DNA of 64,000 nucleotides, taken from the NCBI GenBank assembly GCA_965277695.1, contig CBDIDQ010000130.1, forward strand, positions 17,049-81,048, written 5' to 3'. Shown piece after piece: positions 1-8,321 of the stretch (within the stretch, counting starts at the first letter, position 1; every line of letters begins with the position of its first letter). The notes below the pieces were generated by a model, which searched no databases, was not told where the DNA came from, and saw only the letters and a program-made list of their open reading frames with translations. This DNA comes from JABSOG01 sp965277695 (lineage in GTDB: Bacteria; Pseudomonadota; Gammaproteobacteria; Enterobacterales; Alteromonadaceae). A program made the position numbers and the translations under genes.

Positions 1-91
1 TTTTGATTTTCTGGATGTTGTAATTGTTACAGGGCTTGATGGGCTTTTATGGTTTTTGGAGCGCTTTGTTCTTTAAAAGCAAAAAACTGAC

Positions 92-208
92 TACCACGGA
101 GACACGGGGATACGGAGAAGGTCAAAAGCAAAATCAAAAGAAAGACAAAAAAACAATTATTGCTTTAAGGTTTTTCGCTTTTCTCCGTGCCTCCGTGTTT
201 CCGTGGTG
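92..208. repeat. Imperfect inverted repeat of CCACGGAGACACGG type
   Basis: The left arm at 92-120 begins ACCACGGAGACACGG and the right arm at 179-208 ends CCGTGTTTCCGTGGT, so the two arms pair over about 28 bases with a few mismatches around an AT-rich loop. No credible gene overlaps it. Sequences built from CCACGGAG/CACGGAG units occur as dispersed intergenic repeats in many environmental bacteria (general knowledge, not checked here). It could fold into a long hairpin in RNA. Confidence 0.6.
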
Positions 209-213
209 AATGC

Positions 214-243
214 TTTTGATTTTGATTTTGATTTTGATTTTGA
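214..243. repeat. Hexanucleotide tandem repeat (TTTTGA)x5
   Basis: Five exact copies of TTTTGA lie between the inverted repeat and the lpxC terminator. No gene overlaps. It is one of many short tandem arrays in this window. Confidence 0.9.
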
Positions 244-260
244 TTTTTTCAAAGCCAATA

Positions 261-290
261 AAAAAGCCCGCATAAATGCGGGCTTTTTAA
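261..290 (-). terminator. Rho-independent terminator after lpxC (possibly bidirectional)
   Basis: The stem AAAAAGCCCGCA / TGCGGGCTTTTT around a TAAA loop has a T-run on the minus-strand transcript. It lies 37 bases past the lpxC stop codon and would close the dcw transcript. The flanking A and T runs mean it could also work on the plus strand. Confidence 0.9.
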
Positions 291-326
291 TTTGCGGGTT
301 GTCAATGCTGCTTTTACTTTTACAGT

Positions 327-1238
327 TTAGGCAAACTGTGGCAGCAATTGGCCTATTGGTGCAGTGGCTTCGTCTTCGAAGGTCACATATTCCCAGGCGT
401 GCTGGTTTTCCAGCAAGGCGCACAACAGTTTGTTGTTTAAAGCGTGACCTGATTTAAATGCGGTGAACTCACCCATGATATTAAATCCAGCCATAAACAA
501 GTCGCCGATAGCGTCGAGAATTTTATGCTTAACAAATTCGTCTTTATACCGTAATCCTTCACCGTTAAGGACTTTGTACTCATCCATTACCACAGCGTTT
601 TCCATGCTGCCACCTAACGCTAAGTTATTAGCGTGGAGGTATTCGATGTCTTTCATGAAACCAAAGGTTCTGGCTCGACTGATTTCTTTAATAAAACTGC
701 TTGGCGTGACGTCTACTGATACCCGTTGCGGGGTATTGGCAATCGCCGGATGATCAAATTCAATCGCAAAGTTAATTCTGAAACCATCATGGGGAGTAAA
801 TTCTGCCCACTTGTCACCGTCTTCTACTCTGACAGTTTCTTTAATCCGGATGAAACGCTTGGCAACGCCCTGCTCTTCAATACCAGCTTTTTGGATCAGA
901 TAAACAAATGAAATAGCACTGCCGTCCATGATCGGGATTTCACCGGCATCAACATCAATGACTAGGTTATCAATACCTAAACCAGCAATCGCAGCGACCA
1001 AATGTTCAGTGGTCGATAAACGCACATCATCTTCACTAATTAAACAAGTACACATCATAGTGTCACCGACCATAGTTGGGTCAGTCTTGAATTCAACAAC
1101 AGGGTCAAGGTCAATACGGCGAAAAATAATGCCGGTATTTTCGGCTGCTGGTCTGAGCGTCAGTTTAACTTTATCGCCCTTATGTAAACCAACACCCGTC
1201 GCGCTGACGATCTGTTTTATAGTGCGTTGTCTAATCAT
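327..1238 (-). CDS. lpxC: UDP-3-O-acyl-N-acetylglucosamine deacetylase LpxC
   Basis: LpxC is the zinc-dependent deacetylase of the first committed step of lipid A synthesis in the cytosol. At 303 aa it is almost the E. coli length (305), and the catalytic residues fall at the same numbers: H79 in TTEH, H238 and D242 in KHKILD, and H265 in SGHALNN. The start ATG is preceded by GAGAG at suitable spacing. It is the last gene of the dcw cluster and is separated from ftsZ by 187 bases holding its own promoter, as in E. coli. A terminator follows. The assignment is essentially certain. Confidence 0.98.
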   Translation of the reverse strand: MIRQRTIKQIVSATGVGLHKGDKVKLTLRPAAENTGIIFRRIDLDPVVEFKTDPTMVGDTMMCTCLISEDDVRLSTTEHLVAAIAGLGIDNLVIDVDAGEIPIMDGSAISFVYLIQKAGIEEQGVAKRFIRIKETVRVEDGDKWAEFTPHDGFRINFAIEFDHPAIANTPQRVSVDVTPSSFIKEISRARTFGFMKDIEYLHANNLALGGSMENAVVMDEYKVLNGEGLRYKDEFVKHKILDAIGDLFMAGFNIMGEFTAFKSGHALNNKLLCALLENQHAWEYVTFEDEATAPIGQLLPQFA

Positions 1239-1294
1239 ATTTAATCATCTCTCAGTGCTCAATAATTAACCATTCACTCTTAAAGTGGCCGCGT

Positions 1295-1322
1295 ATTGTA
1301 TCACAAAGTTATCGCTTGTCCA
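1295..1322 (-). promoter_or_regulatory. Predicted sigma70 promoter of lpxC
   Basis: On the minus strand TGGACA (1322-1317) and TACAAT (1300-1295) each match the -35/-10 consensus at 5 of 6 positions, with a 16-base spacer. It lies in the ftsZ-lpxC gap about 57 bases before the lpxC start, so lpxC can be transcribed apart from the division genes. Confidence 0.65.
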
Positions 1323-1425
1323 GCTTTTGCTTGGCTTTTAGTCTGATCCAATCGATCTCTTTGTCAGATTGAGCAGTTTAATCGCCCTAATCTGAACGCT
1401 ACCTTAACCAAGAGCCAAATGACAA

Positions 1426-2598
1426 TTAGTCAGCCTGTTTACGCAAGAAAGCCGGAATATCAAGATAGCTCTCTTTTTCGGTCTCCGGATTAACCTTGCT
1501 TGACGCCACGGCTGATGTCTCAACCTGTTGGTTTTGCATCGCGTGCATATCAAGGGCGGCACTAGAGCCTGATGACATTGGAATGACCGGACGACTAACT
1601 GCTTGAGCACTAGGCACTAATGAGATATCAGGTTTCTTCTCATCACCAATACCAGTGGCCACAACCGTTACGCGTAACTCATCACTCATTTCCATATCGA
1701 TAACGGCACCAACAACCACGGTGGCGTTTTCAGAAGCAAACGCTTTGACCGCGTTACCTACATTCTCAAATTCTTCAATGCTGATATCCAAACCAGCGGT
1801 GATGTTAACCAAAATGCCTTTGGCACCTGACAAGTCAACATCTTCAAGTAATGGACTAGAAATAGCCGCTTCGGCTGCTTCTTCAGCTCTGTCAGGACCT
1901 GATGAAATACCTGTGCCCATCATTGCAGTGCCCATCTCTGACATCACGGTACGCACATCGGCGAAATCCACGTTAATCAAACCCGGACGAGTAATTAACT
2001 CGGCAATGCCCTGCACTGCGCCTAACAACACGTTGTTAGCGGCTTTGAACGCATCTAGCAAGCTGGTGCCTTTGCCTAATACTTTTAACAGCTTGTCGTT
2101 AGGAATGGTGATCAACGAATCAACATGCTTAGACAGTTCTTCAATACCCTGCTCGGCATGAGTCATACGCTTTTTGCCTTCGAATGGGAAAGGCTTAGTC
2201 ACCACGGCGACCGTCAACACCCCTAACTCTTTCGCCACTTCGGCAACGATTGGCGCAGCACCGGTACCCGTACCACCACCCATACCAGCGGCGATAAAGA
2301 CCATATCAGCGCCTTCAAGGGTTTGTTTAATCATGTCACGGTCTTCTTTGGCCGCTTCACGGCCGATCTCAGGATTAGCACCGGCCCCCAAACCTTTAGT
2401 GACATTGGCACCCAGTTGGATGGTCAGTCCGGCTGATGAATTGCGCAATGCCTGTGAATCGGTATTGGCAGTGACAAACTCTACCCCTTCAATTGTCTGC
2501 TCCAGCATGTGTTCCACGGCGTTACCACCGCCACCGCCAACGCCGATAACTTTAATTATCGCTTCTTCACTATGATTTTCCATTAATTCAAACATCAT
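1426..2598 (-). CDS. ftsZ: Cell division GTPase FtsZ
   Basis: FtsZ is the tubulin-like GTPase that polymerises into the Z ring at midcell. The GTP-binding signature GGGTGTG is at residues 107-113 and the T7 loop NVDFADV at 209-215, which supplies the catalytic aspartates of the neighbouring subunit. A variable linker (~residues 320-375) leads to the conserved C-terminal peptide DIPAFLRKQAD, the docking site for FtsA, ZipA and ZapD. Two adjacent ATGs are possible starts: GGAGA at 2607-2603 is 4 bases from the first and 7 from the second (2595), so the second may be used. The length of 390 aa is normal. zapD, encoding an FtsZ bundling partner, is at 61.5 kb. Confidence 0.98.
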   Translation of the reverse strand: MMFELMENHSEEAIIKVIGVGGGGGNAVEHMLEQTIEGVEFVTANTDSQALRNSSAGLTIQLGANVTKGLGAGANPEIGREAAKEDRDMIKQTLEGADMVFIAAGMGGGTGTGAAPIVAEVAKELGVLTVAVVTKPFPFEGKKRMTHAEQGIEELSKHVDSLITIPNDKLLKVLGKGTSLLDAFKAANNVLLGAVQGIAELITRPGLINVDFADVRTVMSEMGTAMMGTGISSGPDRAEEAAEAAISSPLLEDVDLSGAKGILVNITAGLDISIEEFENVGNAVKAFASENATVVVGAVIDMEMSDELRVTVVATGIGDEKKPDISLVPSAQAVSRPVIPMSSGSSAALDMHAMQNQQVETSAVASSKVNPETEKESYLDIPAFLRKQAD

Positions 2599-2711
2599 TA
2601 ATTCTCCGCATTTACCTTTATGACCTGCTTAACTACCACGTTCTTTATTACAAACATCCACCTAACAACCCGCTTTAGTATGATTTAGTGGATAAATAGT
2701 CAGCAGATAAA

Positions 2712-3947
2712 TTAAAACTCACCTTTAAACCAGCTAGAGATTCGGCGCAACATGTTACCAACTCCGGCGACGTTTTGCGATTCTTCCAGCGAATGATTTT
2801 TCATTTCTTTACCATACAACAATAATCCGACAGCAGTGGCGTAACACGGATCGTTGACATACTCTGCCAATCCGGTTACTGCCAAAGGTTGGCCCAATCG
2901 CACCGGCATCTGAAAAATCTCTTCTGCCAGTTCAATCGCCCCTTCCATTTTTGCTGTGCCTCCTGTTAGTACTACTCCAGCAGCCACCTGACCTTCCAAG
3001 CCACTACTGCGTATTTCTTCCAATACAAATTCAAATAATTCTTGATACCTCGGCTCAATCACTTCAGCCAAGGTATGCCGCGACATCGAACGAGCCGGAC
3101 GCCCGCCGACACTCGGCACTTCAATGTTCTCTTCAGCACTGGCCATATTACGAATGGCACAGGCATACTGCACTTTAATATCTTCGGCATAACCAATCGG
3201 CGTACGGAATATCTTAGCGATATCATTAGTCACCTGATTACCTGCCACTGGCAACACTGCCGAATAACGCAATGCCCCACTGGTATAAATAGCGATATCA
3301 ATGGTGCCGCCGCCAATATCAACGACGCAAACCCCTAATTCTTTTTCATCTTCGGTCAATACCGCATAGCTTGAGGCCAATGCGGTAAATATCAATTGGT
3401 CGGCTTTGAGTTCACAACGCTCAACACATTTAACGATATTCTTTGCCATATCGTTGGCACAGGTGATGATGTGCACTTTGGCTTCCATCCGCACTCCAGA
3501 CATACCCACCGGACTTTTAATGCCTTCTTGCATGTCCACAGAGAACTCCTGTGGCAAAACATGTAGCATTCTGCGCTCGGCTGACATCGGCACTGATTTG
3601 GCTGCGTGGATCACACTATCAACGTCATCCGGAATAACCTCAGCGTCGTTGATAGCCACCATGCCGCTTTCGTTTTGACAACTGATGTGTTTGCCTGAAA
3701 TCCCCAAATAAACCGAAGAGATACGGCAGTCAGCCATCAGCTCTGCTTCGTCAACGGCTTTTTGGATTGATTCCATCACTAATTGCAGGTCGTTAACCCC
3801 GCCTTTGTCCATGCCTTTGGCCGGACAACTACCAACACCGACAATACTAAGCTGATCATCATCGGTGATCTCACCAACGACAGCGGCCACCTTTGAGGTG
3901 CCAATATCCAGGGCGACAATTAAGTTTCTATCCACTTCTTTTACCAT
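2712..3947 (-). CDS. ftsA: Cell division actin-like protein FtsA
   Basis: FtsA is an actin-fold ATPase that tethers FtsZ to the membrane and recruits later division proteins. The phosphate-1 motif is ALDIGTSK (residues 12-19) and the phosphate-2 motif DIGGGT (210-215). The last ~14 residues (NMLRRISSWFKGEF) form the amphipathic membrane-targeting helix. The length of 411 aa fits the family (E. coli 420). Its ATG shares one base with the ftsQ stop codon (TAATG), which implies translational coupling. A 113-base gap separates it from ftsZ, where extra ftsZ promoters would be expected but none is clear. Confidence 0.98.
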   Translation of the reverse strand: MVKEVDRNLIVALDIGTSKVAAVVGEITDDDQLSIVGVGSCPAKGMDKGGVNDLQLVMESIQKAVDEAELMADCRISSVYLGISGKHISCQNESGMVAINDAEVIPDDVDSVIHAAKSVPMSAERRMLHVLPQEFSVDMQEGIKSPVGMSGVRMEAKVHIITCANDMAKNIVKCVERCELKADQLIFTALASSYAVLTEDEKELGVCVVDIGGGTIDIAIYTSGALRYSAVLPVAGNQVTNDIAKIFRTPIGYAEDIKVQYACAIRNMASAEENIEVPSVGGRPARSMSRHTLAEVIEPRYQELFEFVLEEIRSSGLEGQVAAGVVLTGGTAKMEGAIELAEEIFQMPVRLGQPLAVTGLAEYVNDPCYATAVGLLLYGKEMKNHSLEESQNVAGVGNMLRRISSWFKGEF

Positions 3948-4705
3948 TATGAGTGCTTCTCATCTTGTTTATTGCTGCCCCAAAGAACCGCCATGCCAGT
4001 GTCATAACGTAAATCGACACTCACCACTGGTGCGGCTTTATGCGCCGTGATCACCGAATATAAATCGATAAAACGCTGCACCCGTTTAACCTTTTCTTGC
4101 CTACCTAATTGCAATACCACGCCGTTTTTCAACCCCAGCTGCCAAGAAAAACGCGGCGATAAGGTCAATCGGTCGACCACAAAACCGTTAATATTCAATA
4201 AGCCGTTCAAATCCCGATAACCCTGTAATGCATCCACTTGTGATCCCACTGGACCATAAAGCTTAGGCAAGTGCTGTAAAGCTGTCGTCACTTTGGCAGC
4301 AAATATTTCGCCTTGCGTATTGAGCAAAGTATGCTCATTCCAAATCGCCGCCGATTGCTGTTCAACCACAAAAACCGTCAACACATCCGGCCATTGCTTA
4401 CGCACAGATGCCTGATACACCCAAGGTAAGGCTTCTATACGCTGCTGCACCGCATTAACGTCAACATTAAAAAAACTGCCCAAATCAGCACTCATCACCT
4501 CGGCGGTGATAGCCTCGCTGCTGGTATGCTGTAATTGACCAGACACCAACACCTGACGCAACGGCACTTCTTTTTCGTCCATCAACCAAGCAACACTACG
4601 TTGATAGCCCAATACCATCGCCACCACCACAGTGAAAAAAAACAGCACTCCGCCAATCAGCGGCCAGTTGCTATCCTTGATTAAACGTCGCAGACGCTTA
4701 TTCAC
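3947..4705 (-). CDS. ftsQ: Divisome bitopic membrane protein FtsQ
   Basis: FtsQ links the cytoplasmic and periplasmic divisome through FtsB-FtsL. A short basic cytoplasmic tail (MNKRLRRLIK) is followed by one membrane segment at about residues 15-34, a POTRA domain (~40-115, LRQVLVSG through VFVVEQQ) and the beta domain. The length of 252 aa is close to the family's usual 260-280. It overlaps ddlB by 8 bases and touches ftsA by TAATG. The sequence is more variable than its neighbours', as is normal for FtsQ; its position between ddlB and ftsA supports the call. Confidence 0.95.
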   Translation of the reverse strand: MNKRLRRLIKDSNWPLIGGVLFFFTVVVAMVLGYQRSVAWLMDEKEVPLRQVLVSGQLQHTSSEAITAEVMSADLGSFFNVDVNAVQQRIEALPWVYQASVRKQWPDVLTVFVVEQQSAAIWNEHTLLNTQGEIFAAKVTTALQHLPKLYGPVGSQVDALQGYRDLNGLLNINGFVVDRLTLSPRFSWQLGLKNGVVLQLGRQEKVKRVQRFIDLYSVITAHKAAPVVSVDLRYDTGMAVLWGSNKQDEKHS

Positions 4706-5705
4706 TGGTTACCTGTTCTTTTGCTATTTGTTCGCCGGATAAGGTCGAGGTCAAAATTTCGTTGAGCAATTGCGCCAAATCAATGCCCGCCGCTTTAGCC
4801 GCCATTGGCACCAAGGACTTCGCCGTCATGCCCGGCACAGTATTAACTTCAAGTAATTGAAATCGACCCTGCTGATCTAACATCACATCTACCCGACCCC
4901 AGTCTTTCGCCCCAACCACCACAAACGCCGCCTGAGCCAACTGTTGAATTTCAGCAGTACGCTGAGCATCCAAATCACAAGGACAGAGATATTCAGTGCT
5001 GTTACTTTGATATTTCGCTTTGTAATCGTAAAAGGTTCTCGGCGTTCTTAATTCAATCACAGGCAAAGCATTACCGGCCAAAATCGCCACAGTGAACTCT
5101 GGCCCGTCAACAAAAGCTTCAACCAATACCGCGTCATCATATTGCATTGCCAACGCAATGGCGTCAGTCAATTGCGCTTCATTCTCCGCCCGACTCATAC
5201 CAATGCTCGAACCTTCTTGAGCCGGTTTGACAAAAACCACGCCCCCCAACTCAGTCAATAAGCTGGACATATCCGGCTCATCACCTTTACGGATCACTCT
5301 GAATGCCGGTGTCGCCAAACCATTGGCATTAAACAACTGCTTGCAACGGACTTTATCCATCGCCAATGCAGAGCCCAACACACCACTGCCAGTATAAGGA
5401 ATACCCATCAACTCCAAAGCCCCCTGCAAGGTGCCATCTTCACCACCGCGACCATGCATGATGTTAAACACTCGGTCGACTTTTAACTCTTTTAACGCCA
5501 ATAACGGCTGCTCTTGCAAGTCAAAGGCAATGGCATCAATGCCCATCTCCACTAAACCTTTTAAAATATTCGCGCCAGAGGCTAGGGAAACTGCTCTTTC
5601 AGCTGACATCCCGCCCATCATCACGGCGACTTTACCAAATTTATTTTTCATTGTTTGTTCTGCTGCTATTTGTGATGTATGTATGTTATCTACACTGGCG
5701 TTCAT
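4698..5705 (-). CDS. ddlB: D-alanine--D-alanine ligase
   Basis: This ATP-grasp ligase makes the D-Ala-D-Ala that MurF adds to the peptidoglycan precursor. Signatures visible are HGRGGEDG (84-91), EGSSIGMS (164-171) and EVNTVPGMT (286-294). At 335 aa it is longer than E. coli DdlB (306), because about 18 residues precede the conserved start of the fold (MKNKFGKVAV). The long start is supported: GGGAGAG at 5717-5711 sits five bases before it and the ATG overlaps the murC stop as ATGA, whereas the internal ATG at 5651 has only a weak ribosome site. Confidence 0.97.
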   Translation of the reverse strand: MNASVDNIHTSQIAAEQTMKNKFGKVAVMMGGMSAERAVSLASGANILKGLVEMGIDAIAFDLQEQPLLALKELKVDRVFNIMHGRGGEDGTLQGALELMGIPYTGSGVLGSALAMDKVRCKQLFNANGLATPAFRVIRKGDEPDMSSLLTELGGVVFVKPAQEGSSIGMSRAENEAQLTDAIALAMQYDDAVLVEAFVDGPEFTVAILAGNALPVIELRTPRTFYDYKAKYQSNSTEYLCPCDLDAQRTAEIQQLAQAAFVVVGAKDWGRVDVMLDQQGRFQLLEVNTVPGMTAKSLVPMAAKAAGIDLAQLLNEILTSTLSGEQIAKEQVTSE

Positions 5706-7267
5706 ACCAGCTCTCCCAATTCCAATAATTTACTTTTATCCAATTGGCTTTGCGCCAGTACTTTAACCATGCCGCCAATATCGCCCGCACCTTGTGTCAG
5801 TAGTAAATCCTGATCACTGAGTAAATCAGCTAATAAGCTATACAGCGACTGAGATGGCTCAACAAAAATCGGATCCAATTTACCCCGTTGGCGAATAGTC
5901 CGGCATAAGCTGCGACTATCAGCTCCAGCAATCGGCTCTTCACCAGCGGCATACACTTCGAGGATCAGCAGCACGTCAACCTCAGACAGTACTCTGGCAA
6001 AATCCTCATATAAATCACGAGTACGGGTATAACGATGAGGCTGATACACCATCACTAGCCGCCTGTCAGGCCAACCCGCTCGCACGGCTTTAATTGTCAC
6101 TTCAACTTCACTGGGGTGATGACCATAATCATCAACCAACATCACATTGCCCGGCTCTTGCTCTTGCTCTTGCTCTCGCTCTTTATTTGGCTGTTGCAGT
6201 TCAAACTCACCATATTGCTGGAATCGACGGCCAATGCCTTCAAACTGATCCAGTGCAGCGATAATAGCCTGCGGCTCTATGCCTTCATCCAGTGCCACAG
6301 CCACAGCAGCGGTAGCGTTAAGGGCATTATGTAACCCCGGCAAATTAAGCTGAATATTTAACGGTCCATCAGCCGCGCCTTCAATGACAAAATAACAACG
6401 ATGGCCTTGCTGACGATAATTGGTCAGACGATAATCCGCGTCTTCTGACTGACCATAAGTGATCAGCTTTCTGCCACAACGGCCAGTCACATCTCTAACC
6501 ACATCGTCATCAATACACACCACGGCCACGCCATAAAAAGGCAAGTTGCGCAGAAAATCAATATAGGTGGATTTGAGGTTTTCAAAATCCCCACCATAGG
6601 TTTCCATGTGATCGGCTTCGATATTAGTGATCACGCTGAGCATCGGTTGCAAATGTAAAAATGACGCGTCACTTTCATCCGCTTCGGCAATCAAATAGCG
6701 GCTGGTGCCCAATCTGGCATTACTGCCTGCACTATTTAACAAACCACCAATCACAAACGTCGGATCCAGTTTGGCCTGAGCAAAAATGGTCGCAATCAAG
6801 CTAGTGGTGGTGGTTTTGCCATGCGTACCCGCAACCGCAATACCATGGCGAAAACGCATCAGCTCACCGAGCATTTCAGCCCGCTGCACAATCGGAATTC
6901 GCAACTCTCTGGCAGCCACCACTTCGGCGTTATCTTCACCTACCGCACTGGATACCACCAATACACTGGCATCGGTAATGTTGTCGGCATGATGACCAAT
7001 GGCGACTTTAACCCCTAAATTTTCGAGCCGATTAACCACCAACCCACGCTGAATATCAGAGCCTGAAATGGTGTATCCCTGATTATGTAAGACCTCGGCT
7101 ATCCCGCCCATACCGGCACCGCCAATCCCCACGAAGTGGATCTGGTTAACTCTGCGCATTTCCGGTATCACCAACTGTTGTTCTTTCAATCTTGTATACT
7201 CATTTTCGTTAATTCGTTTATTCAGCGGCCAAGTCTTGGCAAATAGCCGCGACTTTAACCGTCGCAT
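5702..7267 (-). CDS. murC: UDP-N-acetylmuramate--L-alanine ligase MurC
   Basis: MurC adds the first amino acid to UDP-MurNAc. It shows the Rossmann motif GIGGAGMGG (47-55), the ATP loop GTHGKTTTT (147-155) and DDYGHHP in the C-terminal domain. The start is uncertain. The ATG at 7267 has no ribosome site and overlaps murG by 50 bases, unlike the other junctions (at most 11). A TTG at 7189 or the ATG at 7159 (MRRVNQIHFVG) would give the family length; homologues begin about 15 residues before MRRV. Residues ~362-371 (REQEQEQE) are an insertion coded by a GAGCAA hexamer array just before DDYGHHP, where E. coli MurC has no such run. Confidence 0.96.
   Translation of the reverse strand: MRRLKSRLFAKTWPLNKRINENEYTRLKEQQLVIPEMRRVNQIHFVGIGGAGMGGIAEVLHNQGYTISGSDIQRGLVVNRLENLGVKVAIGHHADNITDASVLVVSSAVGEDNAEVVAARELRIPIVQRAEMLGELMRFRHGIAVAGTHGKTTTTSLIATIFAQAKLDPTFVIGGLLNSAGSNARLGTSRYLIAEADESDASFLHLQPMLSVITNIEADHMETYGGDFENLKSTYIDFLRNLPFYGVAVVCIDDDVVRDVTGRCGRKLITYGQSEDADYRLTNYRQQGHRCYFVIEGAADGPLNIQLNLPGLHNALNATAAVAVALDEGIEPQAIIAALDQFEGIGRRFQQYGEFELQQPNKEREQEQEQEPGNVMLVDDYGHHPSEVEVTIKAVRAGWPDRRLVMVYQPHRYTRTRDLYEDFARVLSEVDVLLILEVYAAGEEPIAGADSRSLCRTIRQRGKLDPIFVEPSQSLYSLLADLLSDQDLLLTQGAGDIGGMVKVLAQSQLDKSKLLELGELV
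6154..6183. repeat. Hexanucleotide tandem repeat inside murC
   Basis: Five GCTCTT units on the plus strand (one reads GCTCTC) encode Glu-Gln/Arg repeats in MurC. The unit length is a multiple of three, so copy-number change keeps the frame. Confidence 0.9.
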
Positions 7268-8321
7268 CGGTAATAGCCATCGCTCTGGCCTTTTGCGCCA
7301 TTGTTTGCAGGCGACTTCTGTTTTCTAACAACTGACTGATCGGCTTGGTCAATTGGCCCTGTTCTAATTCGTTTTGCGGCACAATAATTGCCGCCTCATT
7401 ATCTGCTAGCCAACTAGCATTAAGGGTTTGATGATCATCCACTGCCGAGGGAAATGGCACAAACACCGCCGCCACACCCGCTGCTGCCACCTCGGCAACC
7501 GTTAAGGCTCCCGCCCGGCAAATAATCAGGTCAGCCCATTGATAAGCTTCTGTCATATCAACGATAAATTCATCTACCCGCACATCATGATTACTAATCA
7601 ATGCAGTGCGATAAACCTCAACCACCTGGCCTTGTTTACCTCGCCCGGTTTGATGCCATACCTTGATGTCATCAGCTGAGCTGGTTTTTGCCAACACTTG
7701 CGGCACATAGCGGTTTAACGCTTCTGCACCGAGACTGCCACCAAGTATCAACACTTTAATCTTTTGATCGACCGCCATTGGCGCTTTGTCTTCGCTAGCC
7801 AAATCACCAATCGAACGACGAATAGGATTACCCACCAACTCCGGTTTGTGCTTGCTGGCAAAGGTCTGAGGAAAAGCCATCAACACCCGAGTAGCAAAAT
7901 ACGCCAAAGTACGATTAGTAAACCCGGCAACTGCATTTTGTTCATGCAATACCATCGGTTTGCGCATCAACCACGCCGCCACACCACCCGGACCGCTGGC
8001 AAAACCACCAAACCCCAGCACCACCGCTGGTTTTTCTTGGCGAATAACCTTGATAGCCTGAACCACCGAGCGCAGCACCATAAATGGCGCTAATAACAAG
8101 CGTTTTAACCCATTGCCTCTAACACCGACCACATCGATAAAACGAATATCATAACCATGCTCAGGCACTAACCGGGCTTCCATTCTTTTACTGGTGCCCA
8201 GCCAGCACACTTGCCAGCCGCCTTCGACCAATTGATCAGCAACCGCTAACCCAGGAAATATATGACCTCCGGTCCCGCCTGCCATAATCAACACTTTATG
8301 CTGAGCCTTATTTTGAGTCAT
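7218..8321 (-). CDS. murG: Lipid II synthase MurG (GlcNAc transferase)
   Basis: MurG transfers GlcNAc from UDP-GlcNAc to lipid I at the inner face of the cytoplasmic membrane. The N-terminal glycine-rich loop GGTGGH is at 15-20, HEQNAVAGFTNR follows in the acceptor domain, and the C-terminal nucleotide-sugar site contains CRAGALTVAEVAAAG. The length of 367 aa is typical (E. coli 355). Its ATG overlaps the ftsW stop as ATGA, so the two are coupled. No anomaly seen. Confidence 0.98.
   Translation of the reverse strand: MTQNKAQHKVLIMAGGTGGHIFPGLAVADQLVEGGWQVCWLGTSKRMEARLVPEHGYDIRFIDVVGVRGNGLKRLLLAPFMVLRSVVQAIKVIRQEKPAVVLGFGGFASGPGGVAAWLMRKPMVLHEQNAVAGFTNRTLAYFATRVLMAFPQTFASKHKPELVGNPIRRSIGDLASEDKAPMAVDQKIKVLILGGSLGAEALNRYVPQVLAKTSSADDIKVWHQTGRGKQGQVVEVYRTALISNHDVRVDEFIVDMTEAYQWADLIICRAGALTVAEVAAAGVAAVFVPFPSAVDDHQTLNASWLADNEAAIIVPQNELEQGQLTKPISQLLENRSRLQTMAQKARAMAITDATVKVAAICQDLAAE

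Noticed and set aside
157..457. Open frames on both strands over the repeats at the left end
   Set aside because: They translate the CACGGAG inverted repeat, the TTTTGA array (Lys-Ser runs) and the antisense of lpxC.
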